Assembly (NCBI GenBank): GCA_037349315.1
Contig: JBAIAC010000014.1
Span: 27,567,001-27,631,000 of the forward strand
Length of the DNA stretch: 64,000 bases
Reading direction: 5' to 3'
DNA from: Chelydra serpentina
Lineage: Eukaryota; Chordata; Testudines; Chelydridae
Numbering within the stretch: the first letter of the stretch is position 1; each line of letters begins with the position of its first letter. Made by a program: the position numbers and the translations under genes. Below, in pieces: positions 21,655 to 33,389 of this stretch. Below the pieces are notes generated by a model. That model ran no database searches and had not been told where the DNA came from. It worked only from the letters and a program-made list of their open reading frames with translations.

Positions 21655-24600
21655 CTTAAATACATACATAAAAGCCTCTAGCATCTACTCATGAGGAAAA
21701 CGACGATGAAAAACACGAATGATCAGAGAGCAGAAGGAGGGCTTTTGGCTCAGTGGTAGCCTTCTGAGGAAGGACCATGCCTTCATAGACTTTTTCTTTA
21801 ATTAATTGGTGAATGTAGATCAGAAATATTGACAGAAATTGCCAATAGTACTGAACAAACAGCCACATTGAAAAATCGAGAAGGAAAAACAGTATGCAGA
21901 GGCTTAATTTTTTGCCTTCTTCGTAAAGAAGTGGGGTAAAATAGGCAAGATACCTAAATACATGGCTTGAGAGGTGGTTTTAAAGTATTTAAAATTGTTG
22001 GGTGCAAGAGCATTCTGAGGTACTGTATTGATGAAACCAAGTGGGGATATTGGTTTGATAGCAACAAACCAAGGGCCGGTAGTGTTAAAGAAAAAGGGAA
22101 CTGTGAAGAATATATGTCTGCATGGAGAATGAGCAAGTAGACAGTCTCAAAAAATTTGGTAGTTCATTTCAGGAAAGCACCCAACGGTTATCTGAATCTT
22201 ATCAAAACCTCTTGACACTGAAAAATTGGGCAGAAGGTCTCAAGAAAAGAAAAGACTCTTTCACAAGAATCTTGGGATTTCCTGCTTTTGGGTATGACCA
22301 AAAATACTGTGAAAACCGCAGTCAGCCATTTGGCTTCCAGCTTGATGCAGGAAGTGCAAAGATGCACAAAAGCTTTTAAAAATAGGGAAGCCAAACTTTG
22401 AACCAAAAATATGTTCAATTAAGGTTGAATGTGACTTTGGGTTGAAGGGTGGGTTTGTTTGTATTGTAAGCAAACCTATTTGCTCATCTCCAGCCCACAT
22501 GGAGAAAAGAGGGAATCATAATGTTTTGGTGGAGAGGCAGATGCATATATACTGTTAATAGAGATTAAACAGTGTAAAAGTGGAATTTATAGGGGTTAAT
22601 GTAGGTCCACATTCATGAACGTGTTATTTAACTACTTATGGACAACAACAAACAGTACTGCACAGCAAAGTACAGCAGGAAGCCCATCCATACAGTAAAC
22701 TGAAAAACACTATATTGTGCATGTAACTGAAAGCTGACTGGAAAGTAGAAGTAAATTTGGAATTTCATTGCAAAGGAGAAGTCTTCTATAAGAGGGACTG
22801 TCAGGAATGGAAAGGAGGCAGCATTGGTGAAAGAGAATTCATCAGAAACAGAAGAGGACATTTGGGGAGAAAATAACATCAAAAACATCAGTATGGACCT
22901 TCAACAAGAATACTTGCATTGAAGCTGGAGAGAGACCCGCGGCAATAACTGAAAGTACATTCTTTAAATTGCATTGTCTTAAAGCATACAAGCAAATCAC
23001 ACAATGCACTTATCTTATTATTCTTTACTGTGCTTATTTTGCTCTGCACAGACTAAATGAATAATTCCCAATGTGACAGAAATACAGTAGCTCATATAGT
23101 TTCTCTCTCTTGCAGTGGGAACATACCAGTTTAAATATTTTTGCAAGCAAGTTACAAAACAATGTTCTCACATAAGAGAGCAGCTTATAAATGCTTTCTG
23201 AGTAGGGCAGGAGGGACAATGTTCAAGATCACTATAAAAGAAAGTAACTCATTATTTCAACATTAAAAGCCATCAATTCAAAAACTGTTATTTCAGCAAA
23301 ATGGAGAAATCCCAACACTCTGCTGAGAGTCTACCAAGAATGGTAGATTTGCAAAGGCATAAGAAGTCCCATCTATGGAAAAATGACTAACTCTGGAAGA
23401 AGCCATTCAGTACATATTTAAGCAAACAGTTTTTCTTCTTTTATTATTGTTATATTTACTCATTAAAAAATCTTTATGTCAACCCCAATCATGAGCATAT
23501 CTTGTGATTGGCATTTGGTCCCAGTTTGCCTATTGCTTCGTTGTTTTTCATGGTATAAAAATGTATTGATAACTAGAGTAAAAATTATAAAAAATGCATT
23601 ATGGCAGAGATTGGAGCAGCTTCAGAAGAAAACACTACTTACATTAATTTCTGACTTTACAGTACAGAATAATGTATCATAAAAATAATGGAGCTCACAG
23701 AGGGTGAACAATATTTAAATATGCTGTATCACATTATTTTTTCTGCAGTGAAAAGAAAACCAAACACACACACACATTCACAGCTTCTGCCCTCCCCCCA
23801 TTGTCAATCATTCTGTGCATTTATTTTTGTCGCCAAAGGGATCAACAGCTGAAGTAACAATGGCAGAGGCAATACTGGGGTCAGGGGGCAGCGAGCAGCA
23901 GCATTCCTACCATATTGTTTTATGTACTTTTATAAAAGGAAATAACCTCCTTTCTCCAGTCCTTGGCTCTTGATTTATCTTCATTTGATTTCATCTTGAT
24001 ATATCTTCACCTCATTGAGATCAGTGATGGCAGGAGAGAGGATGCATGCAAGGAGACATGTTATTTCTTAAATCCTTTATTGATGCACACTGCTTCAGTA
24101 AAGATGTATATGATTGTTCAGTGACAAACATCACACAGTATTTGTAACTTTCTCTAAAGAGGGAGGATGGTGGATTTGTGATGTAGCTTGAAGCTCTGTT
24201 TATACAGCATGAAAGTCATTTCAAACATTACTTTTTAAATGCATTCAAATATGAGCTGAAAAACAAAACAAAACAGCCACCACCCTACTTTTTTTCAGGA
24301 CTGTCAAATGTTATAGTTAACATATCCCATTACTAGGTTTCATTTTTAGGGCCAAATTCTCAGCTGATGCAAACTGGTATAGCTCCCTCTGGCCCTTCAT
24401 GTTCATTGTACAGGTGAGATTTACCAGCCCAAAGAAAACAAAAGGTAACAACCATTTATCATGTATCCACCAGCTGCACAATGTGAAGAACTCAAAGAAG
24501 TAATGGGATATTTTATTACTCAAATACAAACTGGAGATTATTCAACTGAAGAAGTCAGGTTAGGTAAGGATTTCCTTCTAATGCATAACACGTAAATCAT

Positions 24601-26439
24601 ATACAAAAAATAAATGATATTCAATGTGATACTACACAAAGCTGAACAGAAGAAAGGATGAAAAGCCAAAGATAGGAGATGAACATTGAGAACATAGAGA
24701 AAGAACATTGTAAAACAAAATAACCTGGTACCACTGTCAGTAACACATTTGGTATTTTTATATATTTATCATCATATGGATAAATTTGGAGGATTAGCGA
24801 TAAAAGGAAAACAATTTATAAGGCTACTAAAATACCAGGGGAGGGAGATTAAGAATACAGACCAACAAAAAACAGGGAGAGTAAATAAATACTACAGATA
24901 AATTTTTTCCTCAGTACAATATATATATGAAATAAAATTGGCTAAACAGGGTAAATTTATTATTTAAATATAAAAGGGTCTTTATGTTCTGTCCTTAGTG
25001 TTCTGTGAGTGCACGCACACGCACACAACCACTAATGAGAATTACATGCATGACTTGAGAAGAAAATTTAACTTTAAAATTTAACAAGACCCAGGCAAAC
25101 AGGGAAGAAGATAGTATGACCATTGATGATTACTGTAGGAGACAAGTTGATATCAATCACCTCTTTATTCACAAATGAGAATCTAAGACTCCACTGGCTA
25201 GGGTCAAGTTTCACCAATGGGGCAGAGAGAAATGTTAGAAAGGCTTGATATTGCATTGGAGCGATAGGCAAAAAGTGAATAAACGTTGACAGAGTAGCAA
25301 GCGAAATCTCAAGGTGCAAAAGGAGCAACAGACTTTAGAGATGATATTCATTAATTCTCCAGTGTGAGGATCACACCAAAGGACTGAATGGTGAATAATT
25401 TGTTCCAGTTATCTGTAAAATAACATGGAAAACTCTAGGCATCCAAGTCTGTAAGCCTTACTTCACTTCACCAGGAGGGGAGATATTAGAAATGCTAATA
25501 AAAAAAGAACTAAGTAGTTAGAATGGAATATTTAAAAGCACTGTCTAATTTAGTTGTGGCTGCATAAAAAAAGAGTGTGCCTTGTGAATCTGCTTGAATT
25601 TTTAAAGAACATTACTGATTTGGTAGGAATCAAAGAGTTTGTAATGGTATATCTTAAGGCAGAACTTGGTCCATGAATCTACTGATTCCATTATGGTAAT
25701 AACTTGCTATAGCCATATCTCATGATGATGTGATAAACTTACACATTTCAATATTATACTTGATCCCCTATGATATCTTTGTTCTCTTCCCATGTTAAAG
25801 CTGTGGAAGAAAAATAAATCTTTTCTTATATATGCTGTGTATGTCCATTTAAACATCTTGGATTTTGAAAGAAAGGGTCTGATGGATTATACAGTTTTCT
25901 TCTGTTTCTTAATGTTTTTATTCTCTCATCTTCGACAATGTTTTAGTGAAGGGTGGGTCTGGAATCTGCACAGGCTTTTGATTTGTAACAAATATACTGG
26001 CTAGAAGAGATATGGAGTCTTCCTGAAAATCCGCTGAGTGGAGAGTAGAGATCTAGTAAGGTGGAGAATCTGCTCCAATGGCTATTCAAGTATTATTGAA
26101 TGGGAAATAGATTAATGTGGAAGATGCTAATCAAAACATTTATACTATTTTTAGAAGAAAATCATAGTAAGCACAAAAAAGGAGGGAGAAGATGTGTTTC
26201 AGATTCTTTGTGCTGATTCAAAGGATACAGGAAGCATGAATGAGCTGAAACTGAGCAAATGAAAAATTAGGCTTACACCAAGGAAAACATTACTAAAAGT
26301 GAGGTAGGTGTACTTGGCTGTGAAATACTTTCAACATGGTAAGTGGTAGACACCCCATGATTTGCATCAATGAAAATGAGGGTGGACTAAATAAGCAAGA
26401 ATATTCTTACTATTAATTATATGAATTCCAATATGCATT

Positions 26440-26960
26440 AAGTTCACTTGTCAATAATGAATTCCATCTGCCATTATTCTGCCCTTTTACCTAGCTTTGT
26501 TAGGTCCCTATGAAGTTCTCACAATTTTCTCAGTCATCTGCAAACTTTTCTACCATTATTCTCTTTTCCGGATCATTAATACTTTAAACAAAAACAGTCC
26601 TAATATCAAATCTTGAGCTTCTCACTTTCGCCATGCAGAAAAAACTGTTTATTTTCCTTTGCAGAAGTCTTGCTGGCTTATTCATGTCATTATGTTAATC
26701 TAGTTGTTTAGTAATTACATTTTTAAATATAGTTTCAGCCCGTTTTCCTGATACTGAAATAAGGCTTGCCGGTGTGTAATTCCAAGGATTTACTCCTGTG
26801 TCTTTTCAAAAGGTAGGTATTATATTTGCTACTCTCCAACCCTCTTATATAATAGCCAATTTTAATGTTAGGCTGTTGAAAGAGTGATGCTATTGGATTT
26901 AAAAATCTCTGTATGAAGAACTGAATAATTCTTTCATTAATTTATTTTTAATTTCTCTTC
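26440..26960 (-). mobile_element. Ancient CR1/L3-like LINE relic
   Basis: Heavily mutated. The reverse complement still shows the RT active-site region (AAAGTTTGCAGATGAC, reading KFADD) near 26530, and a GNYTP-like motif with a preceding YLLF(K)KDT-like block around 26770-26815. The order matches CR1-clade RT. Far more diverged than the other CR1 copies. Confidence 0.6.
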
Positions 26961-27761
26961 TGAGGTATCTAACTATGCAATTTTCATTGCTTGGTAATAG
27001 TGTATTCCAATTCACATACAGGGATAGAAGTTTTCTGAAATGGACTAAACTAGTTTTAAGAGGACACACTAAACTTTATGAATATGATTCACATAATAAC
27101 TTCAGCAAACAAGGAAATAATGCAAAAATAGTTTTACTGTTATTGCAAAACTATTATAAAGTATTTTTTTATTTTTCTCTGGCTGAAAACATCCATGTTA
27201 GGTGCTTTACCATAAGAAAGGTTTTTATGGCTAGTATGGATTGTTAGAATAGTGTGACAATCATAGTTTGACAACCACGAAGAATATATATATAAAAAAC
27301 CAAAAACAAATTAAACTGCAAAAGGCACTTGTGGAAAAAGTGCAAATAGTCCCTAAATCATCCAGTCACATGGTCTTTATATTATAAAGTGGCAGAAAAA
27401 AATTCTCTTGATTTGTAGCTGACTTCCAAAAGAGAATGTAAAAAGGCTCTTAAGAACATCTAGAACTGTGATATTTCATTTTGCAAAATATTGTTTATAT
27501 CAAAATTGTTCCAGACACTTTAGAGACAGGTGAGTACACAAGGTCCCTATGCAAAAGGGCATACATAAGAACATAAGAGAGGCCGTACTGGGTCAGACCA
27601 AAAGTCCATCCAGCCCAGTATCCTGTCCACCGACAGTGGCCAATGCCAGGTGCCCCGGAGTGAGTGGACCTAACAGGTAATGATCAAGTGATCCATCTCC
27701 TGCCATCCATCACCCCCTCTGACAAACAGAGGCTAAGGACACCATTCCTTACCCATCCTGG

Positions 27762-29535
27762 TTAATAGCCATTAATGGACTTCCTCTCAATGAATTTATC
27801 CAGTTCACTTTTAAACCCTGTTATAGTCCTAGCCTTCACAGCCTCCTCAGGCAAGGAGTTCCACAGGTTGACTGTGCACTGTGTGAAGAAGAACTTCCTT
27901 TTATTAGTTTTAAACCTGCTCCCCACTAATTTCATTGCGTGGCCCCTAGTTCTTCTATTATGAAAACAGATAAATAACTTTTCCTTATTCACTTCCTCCA
28001 CACCACTCATAATTTTATATACCTCTATCATATTCCCCCCCTTTAGTCTCCTCTTTTCCAAGCTAAAAAGTCGTAGCCTCTTTAATTTCTCCTCATATGG
28101 GACCCGTTCCAGACCTCTAATCATTTTAGTTGCCCTTCTCTGAACCTTTTCTAATGCCAGTATATCCTTTTTGAGATGAGGAGACCACAATTGTACGCAG
28201 TATTCAAGATGTGGGCGCACTATGGATTTGTATAAGGGCAATAAGATATTCTCCGTCTTATTCTCTATGCCTTTTTTAATGATTCCTAACATCCTGTTTG
28301 CTTTTTTGACTGCCGCTGCACACTGCATGGATGTCTTCAGAGAACTATCCACGATGACTCCAAGATCTTTTTCCTGATTAGTTGTAGCTAAATTAACCCC
28401 CATCATATTGTATGTATAGTTGGGGTTATTTTTTCCAATGTTCATTATTTTACATTTATCCACATTAAATTTCATTTCCCATTTTGTTGCCCAATCATTT
28501 AGTTTTGTGAGATCTTTTTGAAGTTCTTCACACTCTGCTTTGGTCTTAACTATCTTGAGCAGCTTAGTATTATCTGCAAACTTTGCCACCTCACTGTTTA
28601 CCCCTTCTTCCAAATCATTTATGAATAAGTTGAATAGGATTGGTCCTAGGACTGACCCTGGGGGAACACCATTAGTTACCCCTCTCCATTGTGAAAATTT
28701 ACCATTTATTCCTACCCTTTGTTCCCTGTCTTTTAACCAGTTCTCAATCCATGAAAGGATCTTCCCTCTTATCCCATGGCAACTTTATTTACGTAAGAGC
28801 CTTTGGTGAGGGACCTTGTCAAAGGCCTTCTGGAAATCTAAGTACATTATGTCTACTGGATCGCCCTTGTCCACATGTTTGTTGACCCCTTCAAAGAACT
28901 CTAACAGATTAGTAAAGCATGATTTCCCTACAGAAACCATGTTGACTTTTGCCCAACAATGTATGTTCTTCTATGTGCCTGACAATTTTATTCTTTACTA
29001 TTGTTTCAACTAATTTGCCGGGTACGGATGTTAGTCTGTAGTTGCCAGGATCACCTCTAGAGCCCTTTTTAAATATTGGCGTTACATTAGCTATCTTCCA
29101 GTCACTGGGTACAGAAGCCGATTTAAAGGACAGGTTACAAACCCTAGTTAATAGTTCTGCAATTTCACATTTGAGTTCTTTCAGAACTCCTGGGTGAATG
29201 CCATCTGGTCCCGGTGACTTGTTACAGTTAAGTTTATCAATTAGTTCCAAAACCTCCTCTAGTGACACTTCAATCTGTGACAATTCCTCAGATTTGTCAC
29301 CTACAAAAGACAGCTCAGGTTTGGGAACCTTCCTAACATCCTCAGCTGTGAAGACCGAAGCAAAGAATTCATTTAGTTTCTCTGCAATGACTTTATCGTC
29401 TTTAAGTGCTCCTTTTGTATCTCTATTGTCCAGGGGCCCCACTGGTTGTTTAGCAGGCTTCCTGCTTCTGACATATTTAAAAAACGTTTTGTTATTACCT
29501 TTTGAGTTTTTGGCTAGCTGTTCTTCAAACTCCAT
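27762..29535 (-). pseudogene. CR1 ORF2 reverse transcriptase region (broken)
   Basis: Two long open pieces, 28909-29535 and 27762-28613, separated by stops. The first has LNEFFASVFT, KSPGPDGIHPGVLKEL, SDWKIANVTPIFKKG and the NYR motif. The second begins just before the palm motif, which reads KFADNTKLLK. The second catalytic aspartate of the usual FADD box is therefore Asn. The second piece continues through [50 protein letters not shown] and LDKFIERKSI. It encodes the RNA-templated DNA polymerase that copies CR1 RNA. Dead copy. Confidence 0.9.
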
Positions 29536-29549
29536 TTTGCCTTTTCTTA

Positions 29550-30539
29550 TTACATTTTTACACTTTGGCAGTGTTTATGGTCCTCTCTAGTTATTTCACT
29601 AGGATTTGACTTCCACTTTTTAAAAGATGCCTTTTTATCTTTTACATGGTTGTTAAGCCACAGTGGCTCTTTTTTAGTTCTTTGACTTTGTTTTTTAATT
29701 TGGGGTATACATTTAAGTTGGGCCTCTATTATGGTGTCTTTGAAAAGTGTCCATGTAGCTTGCAGGGATTTCACTTTAGTCACTTTACCTTTTAATTTCT
29801 GCTTAACTAACCCCCTCATTTTTGCATAGTTGCCCTTTTTGAAATTAAATGCCACTGTGTTGGGCTGTTGGTGTGTTCTTCGCACCACAGGAATGTTAAA
29901 TGTTATTATATTATGGTCACTATTTCCAAGCGGTCCTGTTATAGTTACCTCTTGGACCAGATCCTGCATTCCACACAGGACTAAATCAAGAGTTGACTCT
30001 CCCCTTGTGGGTTCCTGTACCAGCTGCTCCAAGAAGCAATCATTTAAAGTATCGAGGAATTTTGCCTCCACATTTTGTCCTGAGGTGACATGTACCCAGT
30101 CAATATCGAGATAACTGAAATCTCCCACTATTATTGAGTTCTTTATTTTGATAGCCTCTCTAATCTCCCTTAGCATTTCATCATCACTATCACTGTCCTG
30201 ATCAGGTGGTCGATAATAGATCCCTATTGTTATGTTCTTATTAGAGCATGGAATTACTATCCATAGAGATTCTATGGAACATGTGAATTCATTTAAGATT
30301 TTTACTTCATTTGATTCTACATTTTCTTTCACATATAGAGCCACTCCCCCCTCCTCCCCCCCCCCCACACGACCTGTTCTGTCCTTCCGATATATTTTAT
30401 ACCCCGGAATTATTGTGTCCCATTGATTGTCCTCACTCCACCAGGTTTCTGTGATGGCTATTATGTCAATATCCTCCTTTAACATGAGGCACTCTAGTTC
30501 ATCCATTTTATTATTTAGACTTCTGGCATTTGTGTACAA
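29550..30539 (-). pseudogene. CR1 ORF2 AP-type endonuclease domain (329 open codons)
   Basis: An uninterrupted frame of 329 codons covering the apurinic-like endonuclease that nicks target DNA. Visible motifs are TNARSLNNKMDELEC near the N terminus, DIIAITETWWS (catalytic Glu region), IGIYYRPPDQD, IIVGDFSYLDIDW, the LDLVL block and GNSDHNIITFNIP (catalytic SDH). It is followed by the LWLNNHVKDK region leading to RT. It begins at a Met only by chance; CR1 ORF2 would start further upstream. Confidence 0.9.
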
Positions 30540-30866
30540 GCACTTTAAAAAATGGTCACTGTTTATTTGTCTGCCCTTTTCAGATGTGTCAGATTCTTTT
30601 TAATGTGAAAGTTTCGCGTTTGATCTGGCGCCTTTCTTTATCTTTATCCATCCTCTCCTCCTGACTAAAACCTAGATAATCTCTATCAGTAGACCCTCCT
30701 GTAAGAGAAGTCTCTGTCCGGTCCATGTGCTTCTCTGCAGCAATTGGCTTTCCCCCATCTCTTAGTTTAAAAACTGCTCTACAACCTTTTTAATGTTAAG
30801 TGCCAGCAGTCTGGTTCCACTTTGGTTTAGGTGGAGCCCATCCTTCCTGTATAGGCTCCCCGCATC

Positions 30867-31221
30867 CTAAAAGTTTCCCCAGTTCCTAATAAATCTAAAC
30901 CCCTCCTCTCTACACCATCGTCTCTTCCACGCATTAAGACTCTGAAGCTCTGCCTGCTTACTTGACCCTGCGCGTGGAACTGGAAGCATTTCTGAGAATG
31001 CCACCATAGATGTCCTGGATTTGAGTCTCTTTCCTAGCAACCTAAATTTGGCCTCCAGGACATCTCTCCTACCCTTCCCTATGTCATTGGTACCTACATG
31101 TACCATGACCACCGGCTCCTCCCCAGCACTACTCATAAGACTATCTAGACGCCTCGAGAGATCCGCAACCTTTGCACCAGGCAGGCAAGTCACCATACGG
31201 TTCTCCCAGTCATCACAAACA
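30867..31221 (-). pseudogene. CR1 ORF1 C-terminal esterase-like domain fragment
   Basis: Reverse-strand frame with DDWENRMVTCLPGAKVADLS, VVMVHVGTNDIGKGR, LLGKRLKSRTSMVAFSEMLP and LNAWKRRWCREEGFRFI. The GTND block and the preceding hydrophobic strand are typical of SGNH/GDSL-hydrolase folds. CR1 and L2 ORF1 proteins are known to carry such an esterase domain. The upstream Gly-Asp-Ser block is absent because the element is truncated at about 31221; the residues upstream of DDWENR in the open frame are unrelated DNA. Confidence 0.75.
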
Positions 31222-32281
31222 TAAAATGTTAGTAGACATAGATATGGGGATAGAATATACCATAAAGCAAATGATTCAGCAGTGATGTTCAGCACACACA
31301 TTTTGTTAGTTCCAAGGGCTGTTTACATAAGAACGTTCACCACCATGACCATGTTCAGAAATAAATGAAAAAACATTTATTTAATTTGTTTGATTAAAAT
31401 GGTCTCCATCACATCACCATCCTCATACTTTATTTTTAAAAATAACTAAGCTAGTTCCTGGTGGTAGGATTGGAAAGGAGAATGGGTTTTATTTTTTTCT
31501 TCTTGTGGAAGGTGCTAAGATATCACAGTGGTGGAAGACAACATAAAAAAAAAGCCAAGTGAGTGCTAGTTATATATAGTCACACAGCACACAAGATCCA
31601 AGTCTAACACAGAAAATGCCATGCTTTTTTGCTTTTGCAATATGTAGCCAGATTCTAAGACATGCTGCAGATGTTTTTGAGATGATGGCAGAGAAGAATT
31701 AAATTAAAAACATTGGAGAAGAGAACAAGCCAAGCTCTCACTTCTGACTGTTCTTGAATCAGATTCCAGTTCCATTCAATATCATTTCTTGTTAAAGGAT
31801 GGAATGGATGTAACATTATGGTCTACTGAAATATCCCACAACAATGAGAAAACTCATCATCTCACTTGTACTGAGGGAATGAGCAAAAGTAAAATGAAAT
31901 AAAAGGCATAATGTCAGAAGAGTTTCAACTTTTTTTCCTCTTGTTTGATGGAAATGTTGCTGATGAGATTTTACCAGATTTAACTTGGGGGAAGTTTACA
32001 AAGTAGGAAGAATAAAATAAGTTCTCAGATCATCAGGATATCTTTCTCTTGACATGGTAGAAAGTCTTGTTCCTTCTATGCATCATTTATAGTGATTTGC
32101 CAATGAATGTGAAGAAAGAACAAATGTAATAAAATTAATTATCTTTAGTGAAATACTACATAGGCATGTTAATGAGACCTAAAATCTTTTAGATTGAGAT
32201 ACCAAACATTTTTTACATTTGCCAATATACAGTAATCAAAGATTTTAAGCATGTAATTTAGATTAGTATGCACCCTTCCAT

Positions 32282-32607
32282 GTTTTGAAGCGGGGTTCGA
32301 AAGAGGATGGAGCTAGGCACTTCTCAGTGGGGCAGATGACAGAACAAGGAACAATGGTCTCAAGTTGCAGTGCGGGAGGTCTAGGTTGGATATTAGGAAA
32401 AACTATTTCACTAGGAGGGTGGTGAAGCACTGGAATGGGTTACCTAGGGAGGTGGTGGAATCTCCATCTTGAGAGGTTTTTAAGGCCTGTCTTGACAAAG
32501 CCCTGGGTGGGATGATTTAGTTGGGGTTGGTCCTGCTTTGAGCAGGGGGTTGGACTAGATGACCTCCTGAGGTCCCTTCCAACCCTAATCTTCTATGATT
32601 CTATGTT
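32282..32607 (+). mobile_element. CR1 LINE 3' end, plus strand
   Basis: Carries the terminal coding and 3' UTR segment with TGGATATTAGGAAAAACTAT, GTGGTGAAGCACTGGAATGG and GGTTGGACTAGATGACCTCC. It ends in TTCTATGATTCTATG, the CR1 3' tail. It is the only clear CR1 here antisense to TUSC3. Length about 326 bp, strongly 5' truncated. Confidence 0.92.
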
Positions 32608-32961
32608 CTGGGTAGCAGGTAGCAGCAGTTTAGGCTGCTCTACTTCAGGGTATGGTCATCCCTGGACATGCTTGCCTCCAGTTAGTAGTACCTGATTAGG
32701 GGTTATGCTCAGGGTAACAAGTGAAGGCCAATGACAAACCAAGCAGATGAGGGCCAAGTTCCCCAAAGGTAGTGAAGGTGAATGAGCCATGACTATGGAT
32801 GTGTGGATCACATAGTGTAGAAGAGCCAGATATTCATAATGGTTGTTCATGACCCCAGGAACCAATGGCATCTGATGGACTAGTTCCTACGAATTGGGAT
32901 GGTGTCCACCACATATAAAATCCCTCTATGTCTCCCCTGCCTCAAGAAGTCAGTTTGAAGT

Positions 32962-33216
32962 CAGTGGCGTAGCCAGGTTTAGAGCACAGGGGGAGCGGAG
33001 CTAAAAAAAGGCGCCGGGAGTAAAAAAAAATGCTCCGCTCTGGCTGCAGCATAGGAGAAAAAGGCGTTGGGAGCAAAAAAAGGCGCCGGGAGCAAAAAAA
33101 AATGCTCCGCTCTGGCTTCAGCGTAAGAGCAAAAGGTGTCGGAGCACAAAAAAGGCACCACTTCTGCTCAGTGGGGGAGCGGCCTCTCCCCCTGCTCCCC
33201 CCCGGCTACGCTACTG
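32962..33216. mobile_element. 255-bp non-autonomous hAT with internal tandem repeat
   Basis: Termini CAGTGGCGTAGCCAGG and CCCGGCTACGCTACTG are inverted repeats. It is flanked by perfect 8-bp duplications TTTGAAGT at 32954-32961 and 33217-33224. Inside, a unit of roughly 70-75 bp (GGCGCCGGGAG, then an A-run, then ATGCTCCGCTCTGGCT...) is repeated in tandem, starting near 33010 and 33081. No transposase. Confidence 0.88.
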
Positions 33217-33389
33217 TTTGAAGTGTAGGGGGGGGAAGCCACGACAGACTGTGACAATAGCACCAGTATTAAAGTCCTTGCTATTATTGACTGCAGGAGG
33301 AGAGGCGTGCTCTGCATGCATAGGACAAGTGCAACCCAAACCTCTCATAGGGAAGGTGCAGCCCCAATGACCCCAACTTCCTGGAAGTC

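Larger units (their letters stand above)
27563..31221 (-). mobile_element. Near-complete CR1 LINE, about 3.7 kb
   Basis: The longest CR1 copy in the window. The 3' end lies at 27563 (ACATAAGAACATAAGAG). On the reverse strand it runs from the ORF1 C-terminal part (esterase-like, 30867-31221) through an inter-ORF segment to ORF2 endonuclease (29550-30539) and reverse transcriptase (27762-29535). The 5' end is truncated inside ORF1. It lies in the TUSC3 last intron in the same orientation as the gene. Frameshifts, stops and an active-site change make it inactive. Confidence 0.92.

Noticed and set aside
31021..31224. Plus-strand 67-codon frame
   Set aside because: Antisense shadow of the CR1 ORF1 esterase fragment.
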